Part shown: one piece after another, positions 35,656 through 44,608 of the stretch | How the letters are laid out: every line of letters starts with the position of its first letter | How positions within the stretch are numbered: the stretch's first letter is position 1 | Assembly (NCBI RefSeq): GCF_023078475.1 | Contig: NZ_CP095741.1 | Coordinates: 4,558,501-4,622,500, forward strand | Direction: 5' to 3' | DNA from: Luteibacter aegosomaticola | GTDB lineage: Bacteria; Pseudomonadota; Gammaproteobacteria; Xanthomonadales; Rhodanobacteraceae | Length of the DNA: 64,000 bases | Translations under genes and position numbers: made by a program | Notes under the pieces: model-generated | What the model saw: the letters and a program-made list of their open reading frames with translations, nothing else | What the model was told of the DNA's origin: nothing | Database searches by the model: none

Positions 35656-36827
35656 GCTGAGATGGCGAGGCGCTCGGAGCGATAGAGCATGGCCGTCGCC
35701 CACACCGCCACGGCGGCCGCCGCGAAACCACCGGCAAGGCATAGCCCCAGCTCCTGCCCGGTCATCCCATCGCCACGCAGCAACTGCACGATGCCGAGGT
35801 TCTGTCCGAGCAGCGGCACCGCATACATCCATGCCTCGGGCTTCACCGGGATCACCGACAGCAATGCACTGGGCAGGATCGGGATGAGCATCAGGATCGA
35901 CAGGTACGTCTGCGCTTCACGGTAGCTCTTGGCGAATGCCGAGACGAGCGACTGCAAGGCGGCCAGCAGAACGATAAGTGGCAGCATGACCAGCACCACC
36001 TGCGAGCCGAAGCGGAAGCCCAGATCCAGCACGATGCCCAGTTTCTCCGTCGGGATGAACAGCGGCGCCGTGGAGAATGCGGCCACGCTCAGCAGCAGGC
36101 TGATGAGCGAGAACGTGCAGATCGCCGCCAGCTTCCCGGCGAGGATCTTCCAGCGAGCCACCGGGTTCACGAACAACGGCTCCAGCGACTGCCGTTCGCG
36201 CTCGCCCGCGGTCAGGTCAATGGCGAGGTACATGCCGCCCATGAAAACGGTAAGCACGAAGAAGTAGGGCAGGAACGAGAACATCAGCGCGGAACGCGAC
36301 TGCGAGGTGGCCTGGTCACGATCGGCGACGGTCACGGGCCACGCCGTCGACGGCGAAAGTCCGCGAGCGATCAGGCGCATGGCACCTTCGCGCCGGGCGA
36401 AGTTCTCGACCACCCCGCGCACCCGCGCCACGGTGGTATTCGCATCGCGGCGCGAGGAGTCGTAGATCACCTCGACCTGCACCGACTGTCCCTTGTTCCA
36501 GGCCTTCACGTAGTCGGGCGCGATACGGATCACCACATCGGCTCGCATGTCGTGCACGGCCCGCTCAGGATCGTTGACGGCAGGATCGGCATCGATGCCC
36601 GCACCGCGCAGCGCATTCATGAAGTTAGGCGCCAGCTCCGCGCCGATGACCGGCACGTGGATGGGCTGGTCGGCACGGGCCAGCTCGCGGTTCACCATGA
36701 CGTTCATCAGCATGATGAACAGCACCGGCCCAAGCAGCGGGCCCGTCAGCAGCGCATTGACGAGCGTGCGGCGATCGCGCAGGTTCTCGCGCACTTCCTT
36801 CCAGTAGACGGCGGTAAACGCGTTCAT
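35652..36827 (-). CDS. ABC-2 type permease, NatB-like
   Basis: The 391-residue protein has an N-terminal helix (LLTGPLLGPVLFIMLMNVMV), a large extracytoplasmic loop (residues 50-170) and five further helices. TAGERERQSLEPLFVNPV is the coupling element typical of NatB/YhaP exporters. It would form a Na+ or drug/lipid exporter with the ATPase gene that overlaps it by 4 bases. The stop codon lies in a REP element. Confidence 0.87.
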   Translation of the reverse strand: MNAFTAVYWKEVRENLRDRRTLVNALLTGPLLGPVLFIMLMNVMVNRELARADQPIHVPVIGAELAPNFMNALRGAGIDADPAVNDPERAVHDMRADVVIRIAPDYVKAWNKGQSVQVEVIYDSSRRDANTTVARVRGVVENFARREGAMRLIARGLSPSTAWPVTVADRDQATSQSRSALMFSFLPYFFVLTVFMGGMYLAIDLTAGERERQSLEPLFVNPVARWKILAGKLAAICTFSLISLLLSVAAFSTAPLFIPTEKLGIVLDLGFRFGSQVVLVMLPLIVLLAALQSLVSAFAKSYREAQTYLSILMLIPILPSALLSVIPVKPEAWMYAVPLLGQNLGIVQLLRGDGMTGQELGLCLAGGFAAAAVAVWATAMLYRSERLAISA

Positions 36828-37558
36828 GCGGCGAGGCCCTCGTCGGTGCCGATGATCTTCACGAAGGCATCCTCGAGGCTCGATTCGCTGGTACGCTCCA
36901 GCAGAGCCGCTGGCGTGTCATCCGCGACCACGGTGCCGTGCGCGATGACCACGATGCGATCGCACAAGGCAGCCACCTCCTGCATGATGTGGCTGGAGAA
37001 GAGCACGCAGCGCCCTTCCGCCCTCAGCTCACGCATGAAGCGACGCATGGCGCGCGTGGCCATCACGTCCAGGCCATTGGTAGGCTCATCGAGCAGCACG
37101 TTGCGCGGGTCGTGGATCAGCGCGCGAGCGATCGCCGTCTTCACTCGCTGGCCCTGTGAAAAGCCCTCGGTGCGCCGCGTAGCGATATCGCGCATTTCCA
37201 GGGCATCGATCAGCGTCTCGCGGCGGCGTGCGATGTCTGCTTCCGGCATGCCTTGCAGGCGGCCGAAGTACGTGATGTTTTCTTCGGCGGTAAGCCGCTT
37301 GTAGAGGCCCCGGGCATCGGGCAGCACACCGAGCCGACGGCGCACGGCCACGGCGTCCGCGGCGGGGTCGATACCATCGACCAGCACCTGGCCCGCATCG
37401 GGCTTCATCAGCGTGTAAAGCATGCGCAGCGTCGTGGTCTTGCCGGCGCCGTTCGGCCCCAGCAATCCGGTGATCTCGCCATCGCGAGCGGTGAAGCTCA
37501 CGCCGTCGACGGCCTTCACGTCGCCGAACGCCTTGCGCAGGTCCTTGACTTCGATCAT
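36824..37558 (-). CDS. ABC transporter ATP-binding protein, NatA-like
   Basis: The 244-residue ATPase has GPNGAGKTTTL (Walker A), FSQGQRVKTAIARAL (signature with Gln in place of Gly at position 3), VLLDEPTNGLD and SSHIMQEVAALCD. ATG 37558 overlaps the stop of the upstream hydrolase gene (ATGA). Hydrolase, ATPase and permease therefore form one translationally coupled unit. Confidence 0.9.
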   Translation of the reverse strand: MIEVKDLRKAFGDVKAVDGVSFTARDGEITGLLGPNGAGKTTTLRMLYTLMKPDAGQVLVDGIDPAADAVAVRRRLGVLPDARGLYKRLTAEENITYFGRLQGMPEADIARRRETLIDALEMRDIATRRTEGFSQGQRVKTAIARALIHDPRNVLLDEPTNGLDVMATRAMRRFMRELRAEGRCVLFSSHIMQEVAALCDRIVVIAHGTVVADDTPAALLERTSESSLEDAFVKIIGTDEGLAA

Positions 37559-39114
37559 GGCGTGGCTCCATTGAAACCGACGAACACGGGGGCGGGCGAA
37601 AGCCGTTCGAGGCATTTGCCATCCAGCGTCTTCGCATCGGCCTTGTCGATGAACTGGTCGAGCAGGCGCGGCATGCAACCACGCGCGATCACGTTATGGC
37701 CCTGCCCCTTCAGCACGAAGTGGCGGCCGTTCGGCAGACCCTTGAGCACCTCCTCGCCGTAACGCGGCGGGGTCACCGGATCGTATTCACCGGACATGAG
37801 CAGGGACGGCACGGCACTTTGCAGCGGCTGGTGGAAATCGGCCGGGCGCTTGCCGTGCGGCCATACCGCACAGGCCGCCTTGAAGGCCTCGATCATGTTG
37901 TCACCGAGGATCGTGTCCTTGTCCTGGGGGCGCGAGGTCAGCAGGTCCGCGTCCTCGGAGCAGATCACCGAGTACTGCATGCCGCCGTCCATCGTGTCAC
38001 CCAGGTCACCCGTGAGCAGGCGCGCCTGCCCCAACAGCGGGCCTACGTCACCCCGCGCGGCGGCATCGATCGAGAGCGGCAACAGGGCCGCCGTTTCCGG
38101 CGAGTAGGCGAACATGCGCACCACGGTCGCCAGGATGTATTCGCTCAGCACGCGCTGCGTGCTGGCATACGTCTGCGGGTCGCGGAAACTGACCTTGTGC
38201 GGGTTCGCACGCAGCGCATCGCGCAACTGGTAGAGCGTCTGGTAGGGATCGGCGAAGCGCGCGCGGCAGGCTTCGTCGTTCGCGCAGCGGGCAAACTGAG
38301 CCTTCAGCGCCGCATCGAGGTTCACCGCGAAGTCTTCGCCAAGCACCAGCGCGTTGGGCGCCACCCCATCGAGGGTGAGCGTGCGCACGGCATCCGGATG
38401 GCGCATGGCGTACTGCTGGGCGACACGCGTGCCGTACGAGACACCCAGCACGTTGAGCTTCGGCGAACCCAGCGCCTGGCGCATGGCTTCAAGATCGGCC
38501 ACGGCGTCGGTGGTCGTGTAGAAGCGCACGTCGGCCTGTGCCGAGAGGCTATCCAGGCAGTGCTTCGTTTCCTTCTTCACGGCTGCTTCGTCGATGCCGC
38601 TGCTCTCTTCCGAGCCACCCGGTACGCCATCATCGCTGCCTTCACGGCAGCTCAGCGGATGCGACGAGCCGGTGCCGCGCTGGTCGAGCAACACGACGTT
38701 ACGATGCGCCAGCACCAGCGCCATGGCCGGCGCGATGCTGGCATAGGTCTCCGTCGCCGCCTGGCCGGGGCCACCAGCGAGGAATACCACCGGATCTTCC
38801 GCAGGCACCTGCGCGCTGCTGCGGATCACCGCGAGATGCATATCGAGCTTGCGCCCCTCGGGGTGCTCGCGATCTTCGGGCACCTGGAACGGTGCACACC
38901 ATGCCGCCACCGACAGACCCGAGTGTGGCTGGGGCAGTTCGCAGGGATGCAGGGTGAGCGAACCCAACTGCCATGTACGCGGTGTGGCAGGCGTGGTGTC
39001 GGCGACGGGAGGCGCCGCGGCGGCCTCTTCGTTCCCGTGCCGCATGGCCTGCCGGCTGACGAACGCAGCGGCGACGATGGCAACAACGATGGCGATGCGT
39101 GGAGCGCGTTTCAT
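37555..39114 (-). CDS. Exported alpha/beta hydrolase with TAP-like C-terminal domain
   Basis: The 519-residue protein starts with a signal anchor (IAIVVAIVAAAFVS). It has the oxyanion segment FLAGGPGQAA, LLDQRGTGSSHPL, the nucleophile elbow GVSYGTR, a late Asp in SGEYDPVTPP and His in GQGHNV. The C-terminal TAP-like region with paired Cys is typical of Streptomyces-type tripeptidyl aminopeptidases and proline iminopeptidase relatives. It probably trims peptides in the periplasm. It is the first gene of the coupled ABC exporter unit. Confidence 0.88.
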   Translation of the reverse strand: MKRAPRIAIVVAIVAAAFVSRQAMRHGNEEAAAAPPVADTTPATPRTWQLGSLTLHPCELPQPHSGLSVAAWCAPFQVPEDREHPEGRKLDMHLAVIRSSAQVPAEDPVVFLAGGPGQAATETYASIAPAMALVLAHRNVVLLDQRGTGSSHPLSCREGSDDGVPGGSEESSGIDEAAVKKETKHCLDSLSAQADVRFYTTTDAVADLEAMRQALGSPKLNVLGVSYGTRVAQQYAMRHPDAVRTLTLDGVAPNALVLGEDFAVNLDAALKAQFARCANDEACRARFADPYQTLYQLRDALRANPHKVSFRDPQTYASTQRVLSEYILATVVRMFAYSPETAALLPLSIDAAARGDVGPLLGQARLLTGDLGDTMDGGMQYSVICSEDADLLTSRPQDKDTILGDNMIEAFKAACAVWPHGKRPADFHQPLQSAVPSLLMSGEYDPVTPPRYGEEVLKGLPNGRHFVLKGQGHNVIARGCMPRLLDQFIDKADAKTLDGKCLERLSPAPVFVGFNGATP

Positions 39115-39118
39115 GCCT

Positions 39119-39313
39119 TCATGCCTCCGGCGTGAAGATGGATTCGATGGATAGCGAGAACAGCTTCGCGATCTTGAACGCCAGCGGCAGGCTGGGATCG
39201 TACTTGCCGGTCTCGATGGCGTTCACGGTCTGCCGCGATACGTCGAGGCGTTCGCCCAGGTCAGCCTGTGACCAGCCCAGGCCCGTGCGCAGTTCGCGGA
39301 CGCGGTTATTCAT
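39119..39313 (-). CDS. Small Xre-family HTH regulator (YozG-like)
   Basis: The 64-residue protein is one HTH domain: VRELRTGLGWSQADLGERLDVSRQTVNAIETGKYDPSLPLAFKIAKLF. Such short regulators usually pair with a membrane protein gene, as here. It overlaps that gene by 8 bases. Three TGTCAAG palindromes upstream of the three-gene unit are candidate binding sites. Confidence 0.9.
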   Translation of the reverse strand: MNNRVRELRTGLGWSQADLGERLDVSRQTVNAIETGKYDPSLPLAFKIAKLFSLSIESIFTPEA

Positions 39314-39716
39314 GCGAGCGGTAATACAGACGCATGCCGCACTTGGCGATGCCGAACAGGCCCATCAGGACCGGGAACACCCAGATGGCGACGGAGGCGG
39401 CCGTCGGCGGCGTGATCAGCCCGGCGCTAAGCAGCAAACCGTAGGTAAAGAAGCCGAAGCCGCCAATGCCGCCACCGATGGCAATGGCTTCGAGATCGAT
39501 GCGCCGCTCGAGCTCATCCTGATCGCGAATCACCCTGACCATGGCGCGGATGACGAACGCGATGGGAAGAGCGGGCAGGAGCGTCACAAGGGTCCGGGCA
39601 AGCAGGCCGTCCAGGCTTTTCAGCCAGGCGACGGAGACGAACAGACACACCATGTACCCCGCCATCGCGGGAAAGAATTCCCGCAGGTAACGCTTGTGGA
39701 CGGCACGCATCGCCAT
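39306..39716 (-). CDS. Four-helix membrane protein paired with Xre regulator
   Basis: The 136-residue protein has four hydrophobic helices (GYMVCLFVSVAWL, LVTLLPALPIAFVIRAMVRVI, GGGIGGFGFFTYGLLLSAGL, IWVFPVLMGLFGIAK) and the conserved linker RDQDELERRIDLEA. This protein type regularly accompanies YozG-like regulators; its role is unknown. It starts 1 base after the stop of the upstream hydrolase gene. Confidence 0.82.
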   Translation of the reverse strand: MAMRAVHKRYLREFFPAMAGYMVCLFVSVAWLKSLDGLLARTLVTLLPALPIAFVIRAMVRVIRDQDELERRIDLEAIAIGGGIGGFGFFTYGLLLSAGLITPPTAASVAIWVFPVLMGLFGIAKCGMRLYYRSHE

Positions 39717-39717
39717 G

Positions 39718-40656
39718 TCAGTGGGCCCCGATGAAATCGTTGAGTGCCTTGCCGAACGCGGCCGGCTGATCGAGCATGACATAGTGCCGCGACGGTGCGA
39801 GCGCGATCACCCTGGCCTGCGGCGCGTCCGCAAGAAGCGACGTGTAGTACGCCACCTTTTGCGCCTCGGTGATCTTCACCGGCCCCATCTGCGCATCCTG
39901 GTCGGCGAACGCGGTGATCTCCAGGATCGGCGCCTTCGCGGCCTTCAGTTCCGGGCGGTAGTCGGCGCCAGCGTCCTCGGCCATGTAGCGTGCCACCGCC
40001 TTCTGGTCACTGCGTGCGTTGAGCGGCGCCACGCGCTGCGCGGTCGCCGGGTCCAGCGTCCCGACGGTTTGCATGTAGGCCAGTTGCTGCGCCTTGAACT
40101 CTTCCGGGGTGGCTGATTCGGTCTTCGCCTTGAGCTGGCCCGCGATGGCCGCACGCTGTTCGGCCGTCACCCGCTCCATGCCCGGGAAGATCGGCAGGCC
40201 ATCCACCGCGACGACGGCACCGGTCAGGTCGGGATGCCGCCCGGCAAAACGCAGCGCCAGCGTACCGCCGAGGCTGTGGCCCACGAGCACGGGCTTCTCG
40301 AGGTGGTTTTGCGTGATGAACTGGGCGAGCGAGGCGTCGGCGCGATCCATCCAGTTGCCGTCAGCCGACGGCGCCGGCGTGCCGTCGAAGCCCGCCAGGG
40401 TAACGGCGTAGACCACGTGGCTCTTCTCCAGCTCGGCGATGGTCTCCTTCCACACCCAGGGACCGCCTGCCAGCCCCGGGATAAGGATGACCGGGCGCCC
40501 GGCCTTGCCGTGGCGCTCAACCTTGAGGGTGCCCACCTGCACGGCCTGCGCGGAAGCGCCTGCGGGCGAGGTGGCCGAGGGGGCTGCGTGAAGGGTGGAG
40601 GCGACGGCAGCGGCCATCAGGAGGGCGGCGGCGCGCAGGGCAAGGCGATACGACAT
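39718..40656 (-). CDS. Exported alpha/beta hydrolase
   Basis: The 312-residue protein has a signal peptide (cleavage near STLHA), the oxyanion region LIPGLAGGPWVW, the nucleophile GHSLGG (Ser), and a C-terminal His in SRHYVMLDQP. Substrate is unknown. GGAAGGAG precedes ATG 40656. It heads the hydrolase-membrane protein-Xre unit and has two TGTCAAG palindromes within 100 bases upstream. Confidence 0.87.
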   Translation of the reverse strand: MSYRLALRAAALLMAAAVASTLHAAPSATSPAGASAQAVQVGTLKVERHGKAGRPVILIPGLAGGPWVWKETIAELEKSHVVYAVTLAGFDGTPAPSADGNWMDRADASLAQFITQNHLEKPVLVGHSLGGTLALRFAGRHPDLTGAVVAVDGLPIFPGMERVTAEQRAAIAGQLKAKTESATPEEFKAQQLAYMQTVGTLDPATAQRVAPLNARSDQKAVARYMAEDAGADYRPELKAAKAPILEITAFADQDAQMGPVKITEAQKVAYYTSLLADAPQARVIALAPSRHYVMLDQPAAFGKALNDFIGAH

Positions 40657-40685
40657 GGTCAGACTCCTTCCGTTGACGTGGAGCG

Positions 40686-40703
40686 TGTCAAGCACGCTTG
40701 ACA
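40686..40703. promoter_or_regulatory. Operator candidate 1: TGTCAAGCACGCTTGACA
   Basis: It is an 18-bp palindrome with arms TGTCAAG/CTTGACA and a 4-base centre, 30 bases before the hydrolase start codon. Confidence 0.6.
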
Positions 40704-40728
40704 TCATCCTGCGCTGGCCCGGCGCCCT

Positions 40729-40746
40729 TGTCAAGGAAGCTTGACA
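40729..40746. promoter_or_regulatory. Operator candidate 2: TGTCAAGGAAGCTTGACA
   Basis: The arms match those of site 1. Its centre is 43 bases (about four helical turns) from that of site 1, fitting cooperative dimer binding. Confidence 0.6.
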
Positions 40747-40890
40747 CCCGGTTTTTGTGACACACGTCACTCAATGACGGGTTTTCGACGCGGCCCGGCG
40801 GAAGCCGACGCGGCGCGTCATCCCGCACCGCATCACACAGCGCTAGATGTATGTCGTGTCAGGCTTTTTTGCCGATTTCGATGATTCGAA

Positions 40891-40908
40891 AGTCAAACAC
40901 CCTTGACA
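40891..40908. promoter_or_regulatory. Operator candidate 3: AGTCAAACACCCTTGACA
   Basis: This is a weaker copy, 150 bases before the pilus operon start. The rest of 40657-41057 shows no gene. Confidence 0.45.
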
Positions 40909-41057
40909 GTTTCGTGCGCGGTTTCGGCACCTGTAGGCCATTCCGGCAACAGACCGTGAAATTCACTTCCCAGCCAACGCGTAGTCCCGAACCTTGCACG
41001 TGACGGAAGTACGTCGCGCCGACACACCCTTTCGCGGTGGACGCCTGGAGAGCTCAC

Positions 41058-41564
41058 ATGACCACGATCCGCAGTGTTGTTTTTGCCGCCGCCGCCACCT
41101 TCGCTTTCGTTGCGGGCAGCGCTCACGCCGCCACGGCGACCACGACGTTCAACGTCCGCATCACCATTACCGCCGCGTGCGATATCAGCACCACGGCACC
41201 GACCGACGTTAACTTCGGCTCGCAGCCTTCCACCGCCACCAACGTGGATAACCAGGGCGCGCTCAACGTGAACTGCACGCCCAGCGCGCCGTACACGATA
41301 GCGCTGGATAACGGGCAGAACGGCACCGACGTCAATTCACGGAAGATGAGTAACGGCACCTCGCTCGTCCCGTACCAGCTGTATCGCGCCGCCACGCGCA
41401 CCGCCGCCGATGTGTGGGGCAGCACCACCGGTGGCAGCGGCAACGTCCTCGCCGGTACCGGCAGCGGTACGGTGCAGACGCTGCCGGTGTTCGGCCGCGT
41501 GCCGTCCACGAACTTCCCGGCCGGCAGCTATGCCGACGTGATCACCGCCACCATTACGTACTAA
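41058..41564 (+). CDS. SCPU-domain pilin/spore-coat U-like protein
   Basis: The 168-residue protein has a signal peptide (ending GSAHA) and one SCPU domain: ITITAACDIS, VNCTPSAPYTIALDNGQN and a C-terminal ITATITY donor-like strand. SCPU proteins form archaic chaperone-usher pili (Csu-type) used in biofilm and surface attachment. It is the first gene of the four-gene operon; the chaperone gene starts 10 bases later. Confidence 0.9.
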   Translation: MTTIRSVVFAAAATFAFVAGSAHAATATTTFNVRITITAACDISTTAPTDVNFGSQPSTATNVDNQGALNVNCTPSAPYTIALDNGQNGTDVNSRKMSNGTSLVPYQLYRAATRTAADVWGSTTGGSGNVLAGTGSGTVQTLPVFGRVPSTNFPAGSYADVITATITY

Positions 41565-41574
41565 AGACGCCACG

Positions 41575-42306
41575 GTGCTCGCACGGACGTTACGCACTAC
41601 CCTTCTCATCGCAGCGCTGGCGATGGGCGGCGTAGTGCCGGCGTTCGCCAGCGGCCTTCAGGTATCGCCCATCGGCTTGCACCTCGCTGCATCCGAGCAG
41701 GCCCAGGCCATGTGGCTTACCAATACCGGCACCGAGACCCTGCATGCGCAGGTGCGCGTCTTTCGGTGGACCCAGGCCGATGGCAAGGATGTGCTCGAAG
41801 CATCGAAAGATTTGGTCGTAAGCCCGCCGATGGTGACGATCGCTCCCGGCGATCGCCAGCTCGTGCGCGTCATCCGCCAGGTCGCACCGCCGACCGACGG
41901 TAATGAAACCGCCTATCGCGTCGTCGTCGATGAACTGCCCGTTGGCGGCGCCGACAAAACCGGCCTCAAGTTCGTCCTCCGCTATTCGGTGCCTGTCTTC
42001 CTCGCACCTGCTGGCGACCCCACCGTCCATGCCGCGCTCGAGGCCACCGTGGAAACCACACCGGATGGCAACCGCCTCCGCGTACGCAATACCGGTTCCG
42101 GCCACGCGCAGGTAGCGGATGTCACCCAGCGCGATGGTGGCGGCAAGAACATCGACCTCCTTCCCGGCCTCGTGGGCTATGCCTTGCCCGGCAGCACCAT
42201 GAGCTGGCCCCTGCCATCGGAAGCGCGCCCCACCGGCGCATTACGCGCGAGGATCAATGGTGAGGCGAGCGAGTCGACTCTGGTCGTGGACGCGGGCAGC
42301 CGCTAG
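41575..42306 (+). CDS. Periplasmic pilus chaperone (PapD/CsuC-like)
   Basis: The 243-residue protein starts at GTG 41575. After a signal peptide (ending VPAFA), LQVSPIGLHLAASEQAQAMWLTNTG begins the first Ig domain. PPMVTIAPGDRQLVRVIRQ is the conserved G1-region with a basic anchor. It folds and caps SCPU subunits by donor-strand complementation. The gene overlaps the usher gene by 50 bases. Confidence 0.9.
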   Translation: MLARTLRTTLLIAALAMGGVVPAFASGLQVSPIGLHLAASEQAQAMWLTNTGTETLHAQVRVFRWTQADGKDVLEASKDLVVSPPMVTIAPGDRQLVRVIRQVAPPTDGNETAYRVVVDELPVGGADKTGLKFVLRYSVPVFLAPAGDPTVHAALEATVETTPDGNRLRVRNTGSGHAQVADVTQRDGGGKNIDLLPGLVGYALPGSTMSWPLPSEARPTGALRARINGEASESTLVVDAGSR

Positions 42307-44608
42307 CGTTCTCGCGCTCAAGGCCGCCGCCGTGCACGCGTTGGATCACGCCACCGATGCCATCCCACCGCCCACCATGGATCCGCGGATGGGTGTCGAT
42401 GGCGAAGACCTCTACCTTGAAGTGGTGCTCAACGGCACCGCGACCGAACGCCTGATGCATTTCATCCGCCGCGGCGAGGCCCTTTGCGCGAAGGCTGCCG
42501 ACCTGCGCGGCCTGGGTTTCGTCCTGCCGCCCGGTGATGAGATGCGCTGCCTGCTCGATATCCAGGGCTTGCGCTATAGCTACGACGCAGGCCAGCAACG
42601 CGTCACCATCGATGTACCCAACGGCAAGCTCGACCTGCCGCGCCGCGTACTGAACCAGCCCGAGCGGGCCGCGACCAAGGCCACCAGCGGCACCGGCCTG
42701 CTGCTCAATTACGACATCTATGCCGCCCACGGCGATGGCCTCGGCAACGTCAGCGGCCTGGCCGAACTACGCGCCTTCAGCGAGAACATGGGCGTGCTAA
42801 GCAACACCTCGCTCACCCGCCGCTACCAGGAAACCGGCGGCGGCTGGCGTGGCGATACCGTCCGTCTGGATACGCAATGGCGGCTTTCGTTCCCGGATAA
42901 ATCGATGGTCCTGACCGTGGGTGATACGTTCACGGGCTACACCTCGTGGAGCCGCGCGACGCGCATTGGCGGTATTGCGCTGGGTACGGACTTCGCGCTC
43001 CAGCCGTACCGTGTGACGACGCCGCTTCCCCAATTCTTCGGCGAAGCCACGGCGCCATCGTCCGTCGAGCTCTATGTCGATGGCATCCGCCAGTACAGCG
43101 GCAAGGTCCCATCGGGCCCGTTCCAGCTCACCGCCGTCCCAGGTGTCGATCAGTCAGGCCAGGCGCAGGTCGTGCTCACGGATGCACTGGGCCGAACGAG
43201 CACCGTCACTTTTCCGTTCTACGCCGCGCGGCAACTCCTGCGCACCGGCCTGGACGACTGGTCGTTCGAACTCGGCACGGTGCGCGAGGCTTACGGCATC
43301 AACTCCTTCGAATACGGCGACGATCCGGTAGGCAGCGCCACGTGGCGACGCGGCATGACCGACCAGCTCACGCTGGAATCGCACGCGGAAGCAGGCGCCG
43401 GACGTGGCGTGGCGGGCATGGGTGCGGTATGGAATGCCTTCGGCGCGAGCGTGGTGAACGCGTCGTACGCCGCATCGCACGGAGGCGGCGCGCAATACGG
43501 CGCCGGTATCTCCTGGAGCGGCCGTTACATGAACTTCTCCGTGGATACGCTGCGCAGCAATGCGAGCTACCGCGACGTGGCCTCGAGCTACGGTTCGCCG
43601 CCGCCCCGTGCGAGCGATCGCGCCCTGATCGGTTTCAACGTCCGCGAATCAAGCTTCGGCGCGAATTACGTCCGCCTGCGTTACGGCGGCCAGCCGACCA
43701 CGCGCTACGTGGGCCTGTTCGTGCTGCGCAACCTCACGCGCGGCATCTCGGTGAATGCGAGCATGAACCAGAACCTCGATGAGCACGCGGATCGCAGCTT
43801 CTTCGTGGGCGTCACGTGGGCACTCGACGAGCGCACGACCTACACGACCTCCGCGCAGCGCGACCGCACCGAGACGTTTGGTACGATCGATGCGAACCAT
43901 CCCATCGACGGTGATGGTGGCTTTGGCTGGCACGTGCAGGGCCGCAGTGGCGATGCCGCTGGTGGCCTCGGTGAAGTGGGCTGGCTCGGCAACCATGGCC
44001 AGCTCACCATGGGCGTCAGCACGATCGGGCCTTCGTCGTATTCCTACGCGGATGCCAACGGTGCATTGGTGCTCATGGGCGGCCATGTGTTCACTGCACG
44101 TCGCATCGATGACGCATTCGCCCTCGTGTCCACCGAGGGTGCGCCTGATATCCCGGTGCTACTGGAGAACCGCCGCACGGGTGTCACCGATAGCAACGGC
44201 TTGCTCCTGGTTTCGCGGCTCAACGCATGGCAGGACAACCGCCTCGCCATCGATCCGATCGACCTGCCCGCGGACGAACGCGTGCAGCGCGTCGATAGCG
44301 TGGTCGCACCCGCCGACCGCTCCGGCGTACTGGTGCGTTTCCCGGTGAAACGGGTACGCGCGGCGCTCGCCATCCTGGTCAATGTCGATGGCACCCCGAT
44401 CCCGCTGGGCTCCACCGTCGAGACCGGCAGCGGTGAACCCGCGATCGTTGGCTACGACGGCCAGGCTTACCTCGATAACCTCAAGGGCAGCACGAACCTC
44501 ATGGTCACCCTACCCGACGGTACCCGCTGCACGGCCGCGCTCACCTACCCTGAGCACGCGCGCGACCTGCCCGAGCTGGGGCCCCTCACCTGCAGGCCTT
44601 CGCCATGA
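42257..44608 (+). CDS. Outer-membrane pilus usher (FimD/CsuD-like)
   Basis: The 783-residue usher has an N-terminal periplasmic domain (LYLEVVLNGTATERLMHF), a barrel with plug (SSVELYVDGIRQYSGKVPSGPFQL) and a C-terminal domain (VPIPLGSTV, EPAIVGYDGQAYL). It threads SCPU pili across the outer membrane. The start overlaps the chaperone gene, so the N-terminal signal is weak; a downstream start is possible. The ATGA overlap with the next gene supports coupling. Confidence 0.93.
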   Translation: MVRRASRLWSWTRAAASVLALKAAAVHALDHATDAIPPPTMDPRMGVDGEDLYLEVVLNGTATERLMHFIRRGEALCAKAADLRGLGFVLPPGDEMRCLLDIQGLRYSYDAGQQRVTIDVPNGKLDLPRRVLNQPERAATKATSGTGLLLNYDIYAAHGDGLGNVSGLAELRAFSENMGVLSNTSLTRRYQETGGGWRGDTVRLDTQWRLSFPDKSMVLTVGDTFTGYTSWSRATRIGGIALGTDFALQPYRVTTPLPQFFGEATAPSSVELYVDGIRQYSGKVPSGPFQLTAVPGVDQSGQAQVVLTDALGRTSTVTFPFYAARQLLRTGLDDWSFELGTVREAYGINSFEYGDDPVGSATWRRGMTDQLTLESHAEAGAGRGVAGMGAVWNAFGASVVNASYAASHGGGAQYGAGISWSGRYMNFSVDTLRSNASYRDVASSYGSPPPRASDRALIGFNVRESSFGANYVRLRYGGQPTTRYVGLFVLRNLTRGISVNASMNQNLDEHADRSFFVGVTWALDERTTYTTSAQRDRTETFGTIDANHPIDGDGGFGWHVQGRSGDAAGGLGEVGWLGNHGQLTMGVSTIGPSSYSYADANGALVLMGGHVFTARRIDDAFALVSTEGAPDIPVLLENRRTGVTDSNGLLLVSRLNAWQDNRLAIDPIDLPADERVQRVDSVVAPADRSGVLVRFPVKRVRAALAILVNVDGTPIPLGSTVETGSGEPAIVGYDGQAYLDNLKGSTNLMVTLPDGTRCTAALTYPEHARDLPELGPLTCRPSP

